Below are positions 51,811 to 61,364 of a stretch of DNA of 64,000 bases, piece after piece. Position 1 is the stretch's first letter. Every line of letters begins with the position of its first letter. Both the position numbers and the translations under genes were made by a program. The notes beneath the pieces are model-generated. The model did not search any database. It saw only the letters and a program-made list of their open reading frames with translations, and was not told the origin of the DNA. The DNA is from a virus: IMG/VR virus record IMGVR_UViG_3300031918_000005, positions 62,001-126,000 of that record; one strand, written 5' to 3'.

Positions 51811-52215
51811 TTAATCTATAATTTTAATTTTATATGACAGATAAATAATTTCAACTATATCAGTGTTATTATTGGTTATTTTGATAGAACCTTTTGTAAA
51901 AAATAAATGTTGGGCAATAAACAATTCGGTTGTTGTTGAGTTTTCAACTTTAATTGGTAAAGAATCTTTTACAAATATACAAAAATTGTCTGATGTTATT
52001 TCAATAAATTCTGATGGATTTATTTTTGTAACAATTTTGTTAACTTCTCCATCAATGTTTAATTTAAAATCGCCTAAATAAATATTATTACCTGATTGAT
52101 TATAAGTGATAGATTCACCAAGAAATTCAAGTATATTTTTACTTTTTAAGATTTTCTTGTCGTATTGTATAAGTTCGCTTGGTTTTTCGTTACCAGTTAT
52201 TACTTTACCGCCCAT
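51811..52215 (-). CDS. Small unassigned beta-rich protein
   Basis: A 134-residue protein (MGGKVITGNEKPSELIQYDK, then NILEFLGESITYNQSGNNIY). The second half has alternating strands with KVENSTTTELFIAQHLFFTK. It resembles small virion or fibre-associated proteins, but no family can be named. It starts six bases after the RNR stop, so it shares its transcript. The late-promoter motif for the next gene overlaps its 3' end region. Confidence 0.6.
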   Translation of the reverse strand: MGGKVITGNEKPSELIQYDKKILKSKNILEFLGESITYNQSGNNIYLGDFKLNIDGEVNKIVTKINPSEFIEITSDNFCIFVKDSLPIKVENSTTTELFIAQHLFFTKGSIKITNNNTDIVEIIYLSYKIKIID

Positions 52216-52221
52216 AATATA

Positions 52222-54225
52222 TTAAATTGAATGTATTTCACAAGAACCACCTGAACAAGCAGATTCTCTCGTGGTTTCTTTATTTATTGAAACGCCAACT
52301 TTTGATAAATCAATATCTTCAGGTATCATACTAATCATATATTCATATTGTTCTTTGTCGATTTTTTCAAAAGGTGTTTGTTGATAAGTATTATCGATTT
52401 TAGGTAATAATGTAAGACCAGCACAATCTTTTCTGTTTTCCCAAATCCAATTAATAACTTCATCAACATCTTTGTTGTCAACAGATACTGTTGCGGAAAC
52501 ATTATTGTAAGAAGAACCTTTATGATGTCCGTTTCTTATCCAATTGATATTATATCTTTTGATACGCTCAAGAAGTTCTATTGGTGATTCATTTTCTGTG
52601 ATACAATTATCATCACTTTTCATAGGTAAAGATAACACCAATTTAGTTTTATCAAGCAAATCATCTTCAATAAAATCTGGCATTACTTCTTTCAGATATT
52701 TTGCAATCGGCTGTGCCTTTTGAATTCTGATTCTTCTAGTATAATATTCAGCAAATGCAGAATGTACACCAGCACCAAATGCTTCAGCAACCAATGTTGT
52801 AGAGCCTTCAGGTTTTATACAAGTAACTCTATCAGCTGGATTTATACCAATAAGATTGGCAATTCTTTCATTTTCTTCTACTGCGCATTTTGCAGCTTGA
52901 GCCTCATCAAGATTTTCAATCTTACGACCAGCAATACCAGTTATTGAAACACCAAGTAATGCTTGTTTTTCAGCTTTTTCTTTCCAAGAATATCTAATAT
53001 AATGAAAATCAGTAAATCCAGCTTGTAAAGTACCAAAGAAAGCAGCGATTTTTGAACGAATATCAAAATCTTCTTGAGATTCTATATTATAAGCATTAAT
53101 TGTTGTTAAGTTACAGAATGACTCCGATTCAAAAACGATTTCACCACAAGGATTCGATAAAACATTATCTTCATTTGTGAACAGTATTCCAGGCTCTCCA
53201 GTACCGTTTGTGATTGATTTTTTCATCACAGTTTTGAATTCATTTTCTGTGATATTATCATATCTTTCAGAAATAGAATTGTTAGACATTGCTCTGTGTG
53301 GATAAACATGATACCATTGAATTTTATTGTATCTTAATAGAGCAATGTCTTCAACACTAACAGAGCTTATGCTTACTTCATGAGTTAAACCATCTTTTGT
53401 TATAATTTCATAAACGTTATTACCGTTTTCTTCTCTCAAGTATTTGTGAGATTTGAATTCAATTACTGATTTTGCATCAATAATAGTACTATCTTTATCA
53501 GCAAAAACAATGATAGCAGCCGAACGAATACCACCTGATACAACTGAATAAGCAATGATATCAACTATATCAAGACATTCTATATCTGTTAATTGTCTTC
53601 CAATTGCATTTTTAAGAATAATATCAATTTTTGTTATAGCCCATTGAAGCTTCTCACTTCCAGGAGCTTGACATTGTAGTTTTTTGATTAAAGAACCTTT
53701 TGGTCTGATATCAGAGAAATCAAAGGTAGGATAATTATTTCCTCTGAAATAAGAATACATCAAAATTCTTATTGCATCAGACCATCCCTCAACACTGTCA
53801 GAAATTCTGAATTTTTTTGGTGATGATGGTTGGATTACTGGAGGTAATTTGTTGATACATCTTTTTTTCAATGACACACCAACACCACAACCCGATAGAG
53901 ATAAAAACATAATTTCTGAAAAAACTTTAATATTGTCAAGTTCAATACCTGAACAATTATACATTCTCGCATGGTTGTTTTCAATTGGAATACCAGAATA
54001 CTGTAATGCTCTCATCGATGGAAAGACTTTTTTATTTTTTATAAACTGACCGTTTGAAATTATTTCATCTTCTAAATTTGGATATTGCCTTACCATCATC
54101 TGTAAGTATTCGTCAACTATTTCTACCCAATTCATTTTTCTTTGTGGATTGCCTAATTCTTCTTTTATTCGTGAATACTTCGTGAATACAACAATATCCG
54201 ATAGTAATTGGTCTGGTTTAATCAT
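52222..54225 (-). CDS. nrdJ: Class II (adenosylcobalamin-dependent) ribonucleotide reductase
   Basis: A 667-residue reductase supplying deoxynucleotides. It has the ten-stranded-barrel landmarks MYNCSGIELDN (first reducible Cys), a SLSGCGVGVSLKKRCI substrate-site loop, NPCGEIVFESESFCNLTTI (the thiyl Cys and its partner) and KPEGSTTLVAEAFGAGVH. It ends in ACSGGSCEIHSI, the mobile C-terminal Cys pair for re-reduction. No NrdB or glycyl-radical gene is nearby, which agrees with a class II enzyme needing cobalamin from the host. It is closest to the monomeric RTPR kind by length. I saw no cobalamin-riboswitch-like structure upstream. Confidence 0.88.
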   Translation of the reverse strand: MIKPDQLLSDIVVFTKYSRIKEELGNPQRKMNWVEIVDEYLQMMVRQYPNLEDEIISNGQFIKNKKVFPSMRALQYSGIPIENNHARMYNCSGIELDNIKVFSEIMFLSLSGCGVGVSLKKRCINKLPPVIQPSSPKKFRISDSVEGWSDAIRILMYSYFRGNNYPTFDFSDIRPKGSLIKKLQCQAPGSEKLQWAITKIDIILKNAIGRQLTDIECLDIVDIIAYSVVSGGIRSAAIIVFADKDSTIIDAKSVIEFKSHKYLREENGNNVYEIITKDGLTHEVSISSVSVEDIALLRYNKIQWYHVYPHRAMSNNSISERYDNITENEFKTVMKKSITNGTGEPGILFTNEDNVLSNPCGEIVFESESFCNLTTINAYNIESQEDFDIRSKIAAFFGTLQAGFTDFHYIRYSWKEKAEKQALLGVSITGIAGRKIENLDEAQAAKCAVEENERIANLIGINPADRVTCIKPEGSTTLVAEAFGAGVHSAFAEYYTRRIRIQKAQPIAKYLKEVMPDFIEDDLLDKTKLVLSLPMKSDDNCITENESPIELLERIKRYNINWIRNGHHKGSSYNNVSATVSVDNKDVDEVINWIWENRKDCAGLTLLPKIDNTYQQTPFEKIDKEQYEYMISMIPEDIDLSKVGVSINKETTRESACSGGSCEIHSI

Positions 54226-54579
54226 CTTGTAATATTTTATTGTTTAAATTATATTTATATAGCTATACGCAAATAGCTCAAGTTATTTATATTAGAAACA
54301 GATTTTTGACAGATATTAGAAATCCTTTGATTGAATATTGGTTTATATACATATTAAGATTTATTAAATATCTGTCAATTTATTAATATTGTACATTATA
54401 TTAATGCTAGTTTATATCTTATGTTTGAACAGTATATAAAGTATCAAATCTAAACAAAGATTATATATTTGTTATTATTATGTCAGTATTAACACATACA
54501 TCATATTGAAAACAAGAACACAATCAATATGATAATAAAAATAGGTATATCCTATAAATAATTAGGATTAGAGCAACAT
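54226..54579. promoter_or_regulatory. 354-bp divergent control region with inverted repeats
   Basis: Gene-free region between RNR (-) and the 54580 gene (+). It holds a 12-bp inverted repeat TTGACAGATATT/AATATCTGTCAA (54306-54317, 54367-54378), a TATATTTG box (54464-54471) fitting the Bacteroidota -7 consensus TAnnTTTG, an inverted pair around 54509-54543, and a late-promoter motif inside a small palindrome (ATCCTATAAATAATTAGGAT, 54549-54568). Confidence 0.5.
54553..54566 (+). promoter_or_regulatory. Putative late promoter TATAAATAATTAGG
   Basis: It contains the complete T4 late octamer TATAAATA, 13 bases before the 54580 start, and is flanked by short inverted arms (ATCCTA/TAGGAT). Confidence 0.6.
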
Positions 54580-56355
54580 ATGGTCAATACAACAACAAAA
54601 CAATTATCAATACCTCGAAGCTATATCTTAAATGATAAGCTCGAAGATAATTTATTAATATTTGTTTTAAAACTGAAATCAGAATTTGAAAATGGGAACT
54701 TTTCAATATATGATATCCCGACATTACACAAAAAGTTGGGATATAATCAAGATATTTGTTTAAATCTTTTAAACAAATCTTTCAGATATAATTTCTTGGC
54801 TGAAATTAACACAGATATCGATTTCAGTTCTTTGAATGACTTCAGATTGTTAATGAAGGATTACACACAATTATTCTTAGAAGCACACAATATAAAAAAA
54901 TATTCTGATTTATCAGAGGTGTCTTCCTTTTTATTAGAGTGTGATTCGGTATTAAACAATTTTAATTACAGAGAATATTTACGGAAAGCCTTCAATGTGG
55001 TTTCCTTGATTTTAAAGAGATACACAAGAGCAGACTTATACATAAATACTTTTATAAAGCTTTCAAATTCATCAATTTCTATAGAAAGCCAAAAAACACA
55101 ACTTGATACAATATTATCAACAACTTCGAACATAATAATTTATTTGAAGTCAGATATTGTGTTGAGAAGAAAGTTATCATTTTCTGAATCACATCTTAAG
55201 AATCAATTTAATATTATTATGTCAACATATGATAATATCAATATTGAAAAATCAGGTAATAACAGACTTAATAACAACAACAGAAAATTAATCAAAAATA
55301 TTAGGAGATATAATTTGTTTTGTATACAGAACAAGGAATTATTAAAAAAAGTTAATAATTATAACAATTTAAAACTGTTTTTTAATAATGAAAAATCTCT
55401 CAACATAAAAATAAATTCCTTCAGACCAAAACTTGAGCAACTCAAAGATAAAATTCCAGTAAGTCTTAAAGATAAAGAAAATTTAAGTCTATCAATAAGC
55501 CAATTTGAATGGTTACAACTCAAGGATTACAATACAGTTAAAAATTTATTCATAAAGCCTGAAATAAATTACAAAGTAGACTTGGACTTTATAAAAAACA
55601 ATACTTTCCACACAATAAAAAGAAAATTGGTAGAACTTAGAATATTATATTTGGTTGAACATGAATCAAAGGGTATTTCTTATACCGAACTTTCTAATTG
55701 TTGTAGATTAAGCAGGTCAAAGATTGTTGAGCTGGTTAATGAAATGGTTAAATCCAAAAAGATATTCAAGAATCATTTCGAAAGTATATTAATGGGTTCA
55801 TGTAGCGATAAATCAACACCAATAAACAATTTATGTTTTATACATAATGGTAATGTTTACATGAAACCAAAAAATGAATATGATGTTCTTGAAAAACCAG
55901 CACATTCATGGCAAACATCAAAAAAAATCAATATAAAATATTCAACAAACAAAAGACTTATTAATATTTCGGCTGAAAATCCTTTCAAAGAATTGATTAA
56001 CAAACTTCAAAAATTCCATGATAAAAATATTGATAGGATAGAACATTTCAAAATCAGAACAAACAACAGAACAGCATATATCTATGTTAATTTCAAAGGT
56101 ACTCACTTTGAAATTTATAAATCAACAAAAAATACTTATTATAGAAATTTAATAAATGGTACACATGTAGAGGATTACATGTTATACAAGTTTTTAGGCA
56201 AAAATTCAAATGTGATAATGTACAGTACACTAGATTACGAGTCAGTAAAGTTTGACACAAGCCATGAAAATTTTATATCAAAAATTTTTAATAAGAGAAG
56301 TGATAGTTATTTCTTTGGAGAAAAGAAATTTGAATTATTGTATAATCAGCGATAA
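54580..56355 (+). CDS. Unassigned 591-residue protein with helix-turn-helix-like segment
   Basis: Not recognised. Largely helical and basic, with abundant Asn, Lys, Ile and Ser. Residues 360-400 (GISYTELSNCCRLSRSKIVE, then LVNEMVKSKKIF) resemble a winged helix-turn-helix; the preceding LHKKLGYNQDICLNLLNKS near residue 50 is a weaker candidate. The C-terminal 150 residues are beta-rich (NRTAYIYVNFKGTHFEIYKS). It may be a replication initiator or transcription factor; both are guesses from fold hints and its isolated position with large control regions on both sides. Confidence 0.6.
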   Translation: MVNTTTKQLSIPRSYILNDKLEDNLLIFVLKLKSEFENGNFSIYDIPTLHKKLGYNQDICLNLLNKSFRYNFLAEINTDIDFSSLNDFRLLMKDYTQLFLEAHNIKKYSDLSEVSSFLLECDSVLNNFNYREYLRKAFNVVSLILKRYTRADLYINTFIKLSNSSISIESQKTQLDTILSTTSNIIIYLKSDIVLRRKLSFSESHLKNQFNIIMSTYDNINIEKSGNNRLNNNNRKLIKNIRRYNLFCIQNKELLKKVNNYNNLKLFFNNEKSLNIKINSFRPKLEQLKDKIPVSLKDKENLSLSISQFEWLQLKDYNTVKNLFIKPEINYKVDLDFIKNNTFHTIKRKLVELRILYLVEHESKGISYTELSNCCRLSRSKIVELVNEMVKSKKIFKNHFESILMGSCSDKSTPINNLCFIHNGNVYMKPKNEYDVLEKPAHSWQTSKKINIKYSTNKRLINISAENPFKELINKLQKFHDKNIDRIEHFKIRTNNRTAYIYVNFKGTHFEIYKSTKNTYYRNLINGTHVEDYMLYKFLGKNSNVIMYSTLDYESVKFDTSHENFISKIFNKRSDSYFFGEKKFELLYNQR

Positions 56356-56801
56356 TTTACAATAATTATCTTTAAAATATAGAGAATTTATAATTTAATC
56401 GGTTGTATTTTTTCTAAAATCTATATTTTTTCGGAAATATCAATAAACATAAATTTGATATGTGAATGAATTGAATTCAAATCCTATAAGTTTACGGAAA
56501 TCCTACAATAACATGATATGTTTTAAAAGTATACACACAGCACAACTATTAATGCCACCTTTTCCAAAAAATCATTGTCTGAATACAGACAACCACTTCG
56601 TTTGATTTTTTTTCTAAAGGTAACACTTCATTGTCCTATGTGACTGGCTCACTTCGTGAAGGTTTAAAGTAAATTACAAATGTTTCGGCTACGCCTAACA
56701 TAAGGGATAAATATTGGATGATTTCTAATAACTTAAAATACATAAAATATTAATATAAGCATGATGTCAAAAGTGTAAATAATTAAAATAGAATTAAGGT
56801 T
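56356..56801 (+). other. 446-bp gene-free region with hairpins, candidate RNA or origin
   Basis: No ORF is supported. Between about 56560 and 56720 base composition is less AT-rich, and small hairpins occur: TGTCTG-AATA-CAGACA, TCAC-TTC-GTGA and GGC-TAC-GCC, with repeated CACTTCGT strings. The right end carries the late-promoter motif for the 56802 gene. Structured RNA and replication origin are both possible; neither is shown. Confidence 0.4.
56776..56790 (+). promoter_or_regulatory. Putative late promoter TAAATAATTAAAATA
   Basis: It lies 11 bases before the 56802 start and has the same core as at 4312, 33963 and 42436. Confidence 0.65.
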
Positions 56802-58430
56802 ATGAAGATTGACAAAAAACTTTTATCAGGTCAAGAACTTATTATAAAGATAGGGAAGATTGAGTACCCTATTTCCGAATTTGTTTGTGTACTTAATGCA
56901 CATTTTATAACCTTTTCCGATTTATCGGTTTGGTTTTCTATATCGAAGGATGATAAAACTTATACTGATTGGGAATTAATATTGGAATCCGATTGGTTTG
57001 AAAGCTTAACTACTAATATACCTCTTTTCATAAAATTAAAGCTTTCCTATACTTCTGTTGTTGAAAGTTCTATAACAATAAGTGACATAACATTAACCCA
57101 AACAAGACCAAAAACCATAATTGCTGTACAAGGTGAATCAATAGCTCTTTCAGCAGTAACAGAAGAAAGTCTTATGAATTATGCCGAAATGGGAGAAGGT
57201 CTTGTAAAATTAGAAACAGACCTTAATTATTATTTGAATAAACATAATGGTATTGAGGTTGATTATTTCCACACAAATCCTGATGTTGAAACAAAAGATG
57301 ATTTTTTAAAGGAATATTCATTATATAATGTTGTTGATAGAAAGGTTGTTAAAGTTGTTGTAACAGATAATAAAACTCCTATACCAAAACATGAATTTTC
57401 TCAATGGGGTATAGAATTCGAAAAACTTGAAATTTATTTTGAAAAAACATACTTTGAAGAGGAATTTGGAATTAATGAAGCACCAAAACCATATGATTAC
57501 ATATATTTCCGAGAGCTTAATAGAATGTATTATATTGAAGATATGTACTTGGAGCATGGAATAAACGAAGTCGGTACATATCATGTTTGTGTTATTAAGA
57601 AATATGAAGACATTTCTGCAGTTGCTAAAGATGAAGATTCACTTGATTTCTTGAAGGAACATATTGATGTTTTGGAATTCACTGATGAACAAAAAAATGA
57701 AATAAAAGATACTTATAACCCACAACAAAACATTGAAAAAGATATAATTTATGATAATGTCAGAACCCTTGTTTCTGAAAAAGTTATTATAACTAAAGAT
57801 ATGTTTGACTTCAAATCTGGTATTATAAGTAAATATTTTTATGATATGCTTGATACCACTTCGGAAATTATTTATAAACCATTGGTTAATCTTGACTTTA
57901 ATTCAGGTATGTCAATAATGTTTTGGATAAGACCTATAATAACTGATGCTGGTAAACCAAATGAAGCAAAACTTGCTGGTAAATTATTATCTATTGGGGG
58001 TAATTTTGATTTATATGTTAATGATGACACAAAAGATAATAATTTCAATTTACCTCAATCATATAATGGATTCTATTGTGTTGTTGTTTCTATTAATAAT
58101 CAATTTAATATAATGTCGAAATTTGTTTATGAAATGGCAGAAAACGGTCTTGAAAGAATTGATTACTCCAGTATTGTTCTTGGTGGTTCTGTAATCCTGA
58201 ATGAATCTATAATGAAACTCCACGCTGGAAATTATAATATAAGATGTGTTAGATTGAGTAATTATGTTATACAAGACCAATATCATCAATATATAATGCT
58301 AGCTAAAAACATTAAAAAAGCTTCAGCATTTACTATAATAGATGATTGTGAACCTATCACAAATTTAAGAAAAATCAAAAAATCAGTATTTCCTAATATT
58401 AATAGAGAAACATTTGGTGATGTTATATAA
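56802..58430 (+). CDS. Probable virion structural protein
   Basis: A 542-residue protein. The N-terminal domain looks beta-rich with WFSISKDDKTYTDWELILES. The middle holds YDYIYFRELNRMYYIEDMYL, a pattern I recall from phage tail proteins that form a beta-sandwich. From about 340 there is a possible concanavalin/LamG-like section with FNSGMSIMFWIRPIITDAGK and LLSIGGNFDLYVND. That suggests a carbohydrate-binding tail or fibre part. The late-promoter motif precedes it and the next two genes are lysis-like, all in late orientation. Confidence 0.68.
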   Translation: MKIDKKLLSGQELIIKIGKIEYPISEFVCVLNAHFITFSDLSVWFSISKDDKTYTDWELILESDWFESLTTNIPLFIKLKLSYTSVVESSITISDITLTQTRPKTIIAVQGESIALSAVTEESLMNYAEMGEGLVKLETDLNYYLNKHNGIEVDYFHTNPDVETKDDFLKEYSLYNVVDRKVVKVVVTDNKTPIPKHEFSQWGIEFEKLEIYFEKTYFEEEFGINEAPKPYDYIYFRELNRMYYIEDMYLEHGINEVGTYHVCVIKKYEDISAVAKDEDSLDFLKEHIDVLEFTDEQKNEIKDTYNPQQNIEKDIIYDNVRTLVSEKVIITKDMFDFKSGIISKYFYDMLDTTSEIIYKPLVNLDFNSGMSIMFWIRPIITDAGKPNEAKLAGKLLSIGGNFDLYVNDDTKDNNFNLPQSYNGFYCVVVSINNQFNIMSKFVYEMAENGLERIDYSSIVLGGSVILNESIMKLHAGNYNIRCVRLSNYVIQDQYHQYIMLAKNIKKASAFTIIDDCEPITNLRKIKKSVFPNINRETFGDVI

Positions 58431-58508
58431 TAAAAAAATGTATTCCCTGATAAAGATGATGTATTTTCCTTAAATTCAAAATATACAAACAATATTAAAA
58501 CAAATAAA

Positions 58509-58871
58509 ATGCAAGCAAAAATCAAAAAATTACAAGCCGTTATAACTGGACTTATTATTATATTATTGATATGTGTAACAATATTAGTGCTTTCAACAAT
58601 CGATAATAAATCTCATGAAGCCAATATTGAAGCCAACAAAATTGAAATATTAAAAAGAGATTCCGTTATCGGGGTTTATAGAAATAGGAATGATTCAATT
58701 GACATTCTTGTATTGAAGTATAAGAATAAAGTTGATAGCCTTCAAAAAGTAAAGAAAGTCATTTTGGATATACCAACAAAACAAACTTCTAAAAATGTTG
58801 AAGAAGCCTATAATGAAATGATTAAAGAATTAAACAAATATAAACTTGAAACAAATGAAAACGATAAGTAA
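58509..58871 (+). CDS. Membrane-anchored coiled-coil protein, inner-spanin candidate
   Basis: A 120-residue protein. Residues 11-31 (VITGLIIILLICVTILVLST) form one N-terminal membrane helix, followed by a periplasm-type charged coiled coil (IEANKIEILKRDSVIGVYRN). This is the layout of an inner-membrane spanin (Rz-like). Its 3' end overlaps the next gene, which carries a signal peptide, by 17 bases, as nested spanin pairs do. The second protein lacks a clear lipobox, so the pair is only a candidate. Confidence 0.6.
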   Translation: MQAKIKKLQAVITGLIIILLICVTILVLSTIDNKSHEANIEANKIEILKRDSVIGVYRNRNDSIDILVLKYKNKVDSLQKVKKVILDIPTKQTSKNVEEAYNEMIKELNKYKLETNENDK

Positions 58872-59268
58872 ATTATTAATTTTATTTATATGCCTAATTA
58901 CCGTTCAATCGATTTTTTCACAAGAACAAAAATGTGATAGTATAAAAAATGTTAATATATCCATGTGTGATATGGATAATATTACATCAGCTTTCAGAGA
59001 AAGAACGAAATATAAACAACTTAATGTTATTAATGATTCTATTATTATTGCTCAATCCGTTGTTATTGTTAATACCACTGAAAAATTGAAAAATGATTCA
59101 ATAATGATGGCTAATTACCAAAAAAATGAACTTGATTTGAAATCTATTGTTGTTGATCAAGATTTCATTATCACCAAAGAAAAAAAGAAAGTTAAAGTTT
59201 GGAAATATACTTCTTATGGTTTTGGAATTCTTGCAGGTATTTTTGGTATTGTAGCATATATAAAATAA
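58855..59268 (+). CDS. Exported protein with C-terminal membrane helix
   Basis: A 137-residue protein from ATG 58855; a TTG three codons earlier is possible. Residues 1-22 (MKTISKLLILFICLITVQSI) are a signal peptide ending FSQEQ, with Cys in the mature part (QKCDSIK). A polar helical region follows, and residues 114-134 form a membrane segment (YTSYGFGILAGIFGIVAYI). It overlaps the preceding membrane gene and may form an envelope-disrupting pair with it. A signal peptidase I site looks likelier than a lipoprotein site. Confidence 0.6.
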   Translation: MKTISKLLILFICLITVQSIFSQEQKCDSIKNVNISMCDMDNITSAFRERTKYKQLNVINDSIIIAQSVVIVNTTEKLKNDSIMMANYQKNELDLKSIVVDQDFIITKEKKKVKVWKYTSYGFGILAGIFGIVAYIK

Positions 59269-59274
59269 TTAATA

Positions 59275-60627
59275 ATGAGCAAGTTAGACAACATTTCTCC
59301 GATAGATAGTAGATATAACAAACAACACATCATAAGAAATTTATGCTCTTATAAAAACCAACTACAGTCAAAGGTGACAGTTGAACTTAGTTGGTTTTTC
59401 CATTTATGTAAAGAATATGGATTTGAAATAAAAGATGGTGAATTTATTGAATTAACAAATCGTTCAGTTAATGAAATTAATCATGTTATTGAAATTGAAA
59501 AATCAACTAAACATGATATAAAAGCCATTGAATATTATATTCGTGAAATCGTATTTACATCTGAATTCTTTAATAGACACACAGAAGAAGAAAAGGTAAA
59601 AATTTTAAATCTTATACATTTTGGTCTTACAAGCCAAGATATAGTTAGTTTAGCAACAAATTTATTGTTTTATAAAATATCTCAAGTTTTCATATGTGGT
59701 ATAAATGATGTTATATCACATATGAAAACGATATTTTCCGAAAACAATGTTTTGATGGTTGGTTATACTCATGGTCAACCAGCAATACCAATTAATTCCA
59801 GTCTTATATATCATAATTATCGTGAAAGACTGGAAGCATTAATTACAAAACTTGAAAATATACAACCGAGAGCAAAATTTGGTGGAGCTATTGGTGATAA
59901 TTCTTCTTTAAAGCTTGTTGGTGTTATTGATATTGAGGAAATTATGGATTCATTCATTAATGAATATGATTATTCCAAAAATTTTATCCGCTCAAAAAAC
60001 ACAACACAAATAGATAATTGGGTATATCTTGTTGATTTATTGAAAGAATATCTTCAAATATCTTCAATATTTATTGATTTATGTCGTGATATTTGGCATT
60101 ATTGTTCAATAAATTATTTGGTACAAAAGAAAGATGATAAACAAATAGGTTCATCAACTATGGTTCAAAAAACCAATCCAATAAATTTTGAAAATTGTGA
60201 AGGTATAATGGAAAAATTGGAATCTGATTTTTCATTTTATATTAAGAAATTTTCAAAATCTAGATTACAAAGAGATTTATCCGATTCTGTTGTAATCAGA
60301 ATGGTTTTTGAAAGTTTCGCAATGTTCAATACTGGTATGATTTCATTTTCTAGAGGATTATCCAATATTGAATTTAACACCGAAAAAATAACTTCTGAAT
60401 TGAACAATCATTATGAAATATCAACAGAATATATTCAATTATTTTTAAAATATAACGGTGTTGATATGGCTTACGAGCTTGTTAAAGAAAAACTTGAAAT
60501 TATACCTTTGACAAATCGTGAAAGTTATGTTAAATTTATTGATTCTCTTATTGATGAGAGAATCATAACTGAAGAAATGTATTATGAAATGATGGAATTT
60601 AATTTATCACATTATAAAAACTCATGA
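59275..60627 (+). CDS. purB: Adenylosuccinate lyase (PurB-like)
   Basis: A 450-residue lyase of the fumarase/ASL superfamily, matching the E. coli PurB type in order: NISPIDSRYN, STKHDIKAIEYYIRE, HFGLTSQDIVSLATN, YTHGQPAIP (catalytic His), KFGGAIGDNSS and the flexible signature loop IGSSTMVQKTNPINFENCEG (catalytic Ser; usual form GSSTMPHKVNP). It removes fumarate from succinylated purine intermediates. Encoded with a PurZ-like synthetase 3 kb away, it could convert the succino-diamino-dAMP product to diamino-dAMP. The alternative is ordinary AMP synthesis. Catalytic residues look intact. It follows the envelope genes by six bases. Confidence 0.92.
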   Translation: MSKLDNISPIDSRYNKQHIIRNLCSYKNQLQSKVTVELSWFFHLCKEYGFEIKDGEFIELTNRSVNEINHVIEIEKSTKHDIKAIEYYIREIVFTSEFFNRHTEEEKVKILNLIHFGLTSQDIVSLATNLLFYKISQVFICGINDVISHMKTIFSENNVLMVGYTHGQPAIPINSSLIYHNYRERLEALITKLENIQPRAKFGGAIGDNSSLKLVGVIDIEEIMDSFINEYDYSKNFIRSKNTTQIDNWVYLVDLLKEYLQISSIFIDLCRDIWHYCSINYLVQKKDDKQIGSSTMVQKTNPINFENCEGIMEKLESDFSFYIKKFSKSRLQRDLSDSVVIRMVFESFAMFNTGMISFSRGLSNIEFNTEKITSELNNHYEISTEYIQLFLKYNGVDMAYELVKEKLEIIPLTNRESYVKFIDSLIDERIITEEMYYEMMEFNLSHYKNS

Positions 60628-60665
60628 TATAATACATTTTTATTTCTTAAATAAAATAAAAGTTT

Positions 60666-61364
60666 ATGCTTATACAAAAAGCGATATCGCCTATAGCATA
60701 TTATTCGATTGAATCTAGACAAGAAATTGAAATCGAAGGTGAAAAAATTATTGATTTCACATCCCAAGTGTTTTCTGAAAAGAAATTAGTGGGATTTAAT
60801 GATGCTGGTGCTTCATCAATATCATCAGAATTTGAAGGTAAACCAAACCTTGTATCTATGGCATTATATAACGATCAAAATTCTGCAGATATCATGATGT
60901 TTTATAATGAAATAAGCAATCCCTTTTCTATTTCATCAGATATGATAATCCTTATGCCATCAATATCTGATGGTATATCTGCTATTGATTCCCAAACATC
61001 ATCTGTTCAGAAAAATAAAAAAAATAAATCACAAATAGAATTTAATAAAAAAATTAATGTACAAGATAAAAAGAGAATAATGGAACTTATTAAACAAAAT
61101 AATAATTCTATTACTATTCCTAATACCGATGCAGGTATAAATGATGCTGGCATTAACTCAAATGGTGAAGTAGCTACTTTTGATGATTTTATAAAATCAC
61201 CTAATATGACAACTGAAGACCAACTGAAGATTGTGGATGGTAAAGTTATTTTGGGTGCTAATATTTCAAATCGTCGTTGTAGCGACAAAGCCACGAAAAC
61301 ACAGGGTTTATCAATTTCTATAAGACAATCCATTCTTGACAAAATAAAATCGGGTGAAATTTAG
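60666..61364 (+). CDS. 53: Baseplate wedge protein, gp53/LysM-like domain
   Basis: A 232-residue protein. Residues 55-100 match the LysM-like domain of T4 gp53: GKPNLVSMALYNDQNSADIM, then FYNEISNPFSISSDMIILMP (family form: LDLLSxxLYGxxDYWW...NxIxDPFxLxxGxxLxIP). The remainder is a Ser/Asn/Lys linker and a helical end. gp53 joins baseplate wedges around the hub. The upstream TTAAATAAAATAAAA is a late-promoter variant. Its stop codon shares bases with the stop of the convergent 61813 gene. Confidence 0.68.
   Translation: MLIQKAISPIAYYSIESRQEIEIEGEKIIDFTSQVFSEKKLVGFNDAGASSISSEFEGKPNLVSMALYNDQNSADIMMFYNEISNPFSISSDMIILMPSISDGISAIDSQTSSVQKNKKNKSQIEFNKKINVQDKKRIMELIKQNNNSITIPNTDAGINDAGINSNGEVATFDDFIKSPNMTTEDQLKIVDGKVILGANISNRRCSDKATKTQGLSISIRQSILDKIKSGEI

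Noticed and set aside
54226-54579. Cobalamin riboswitch before the class II RNR
   Set aside because: There is no B12-box-like conserved sequence and the region is too AT-rich to form the expected core.
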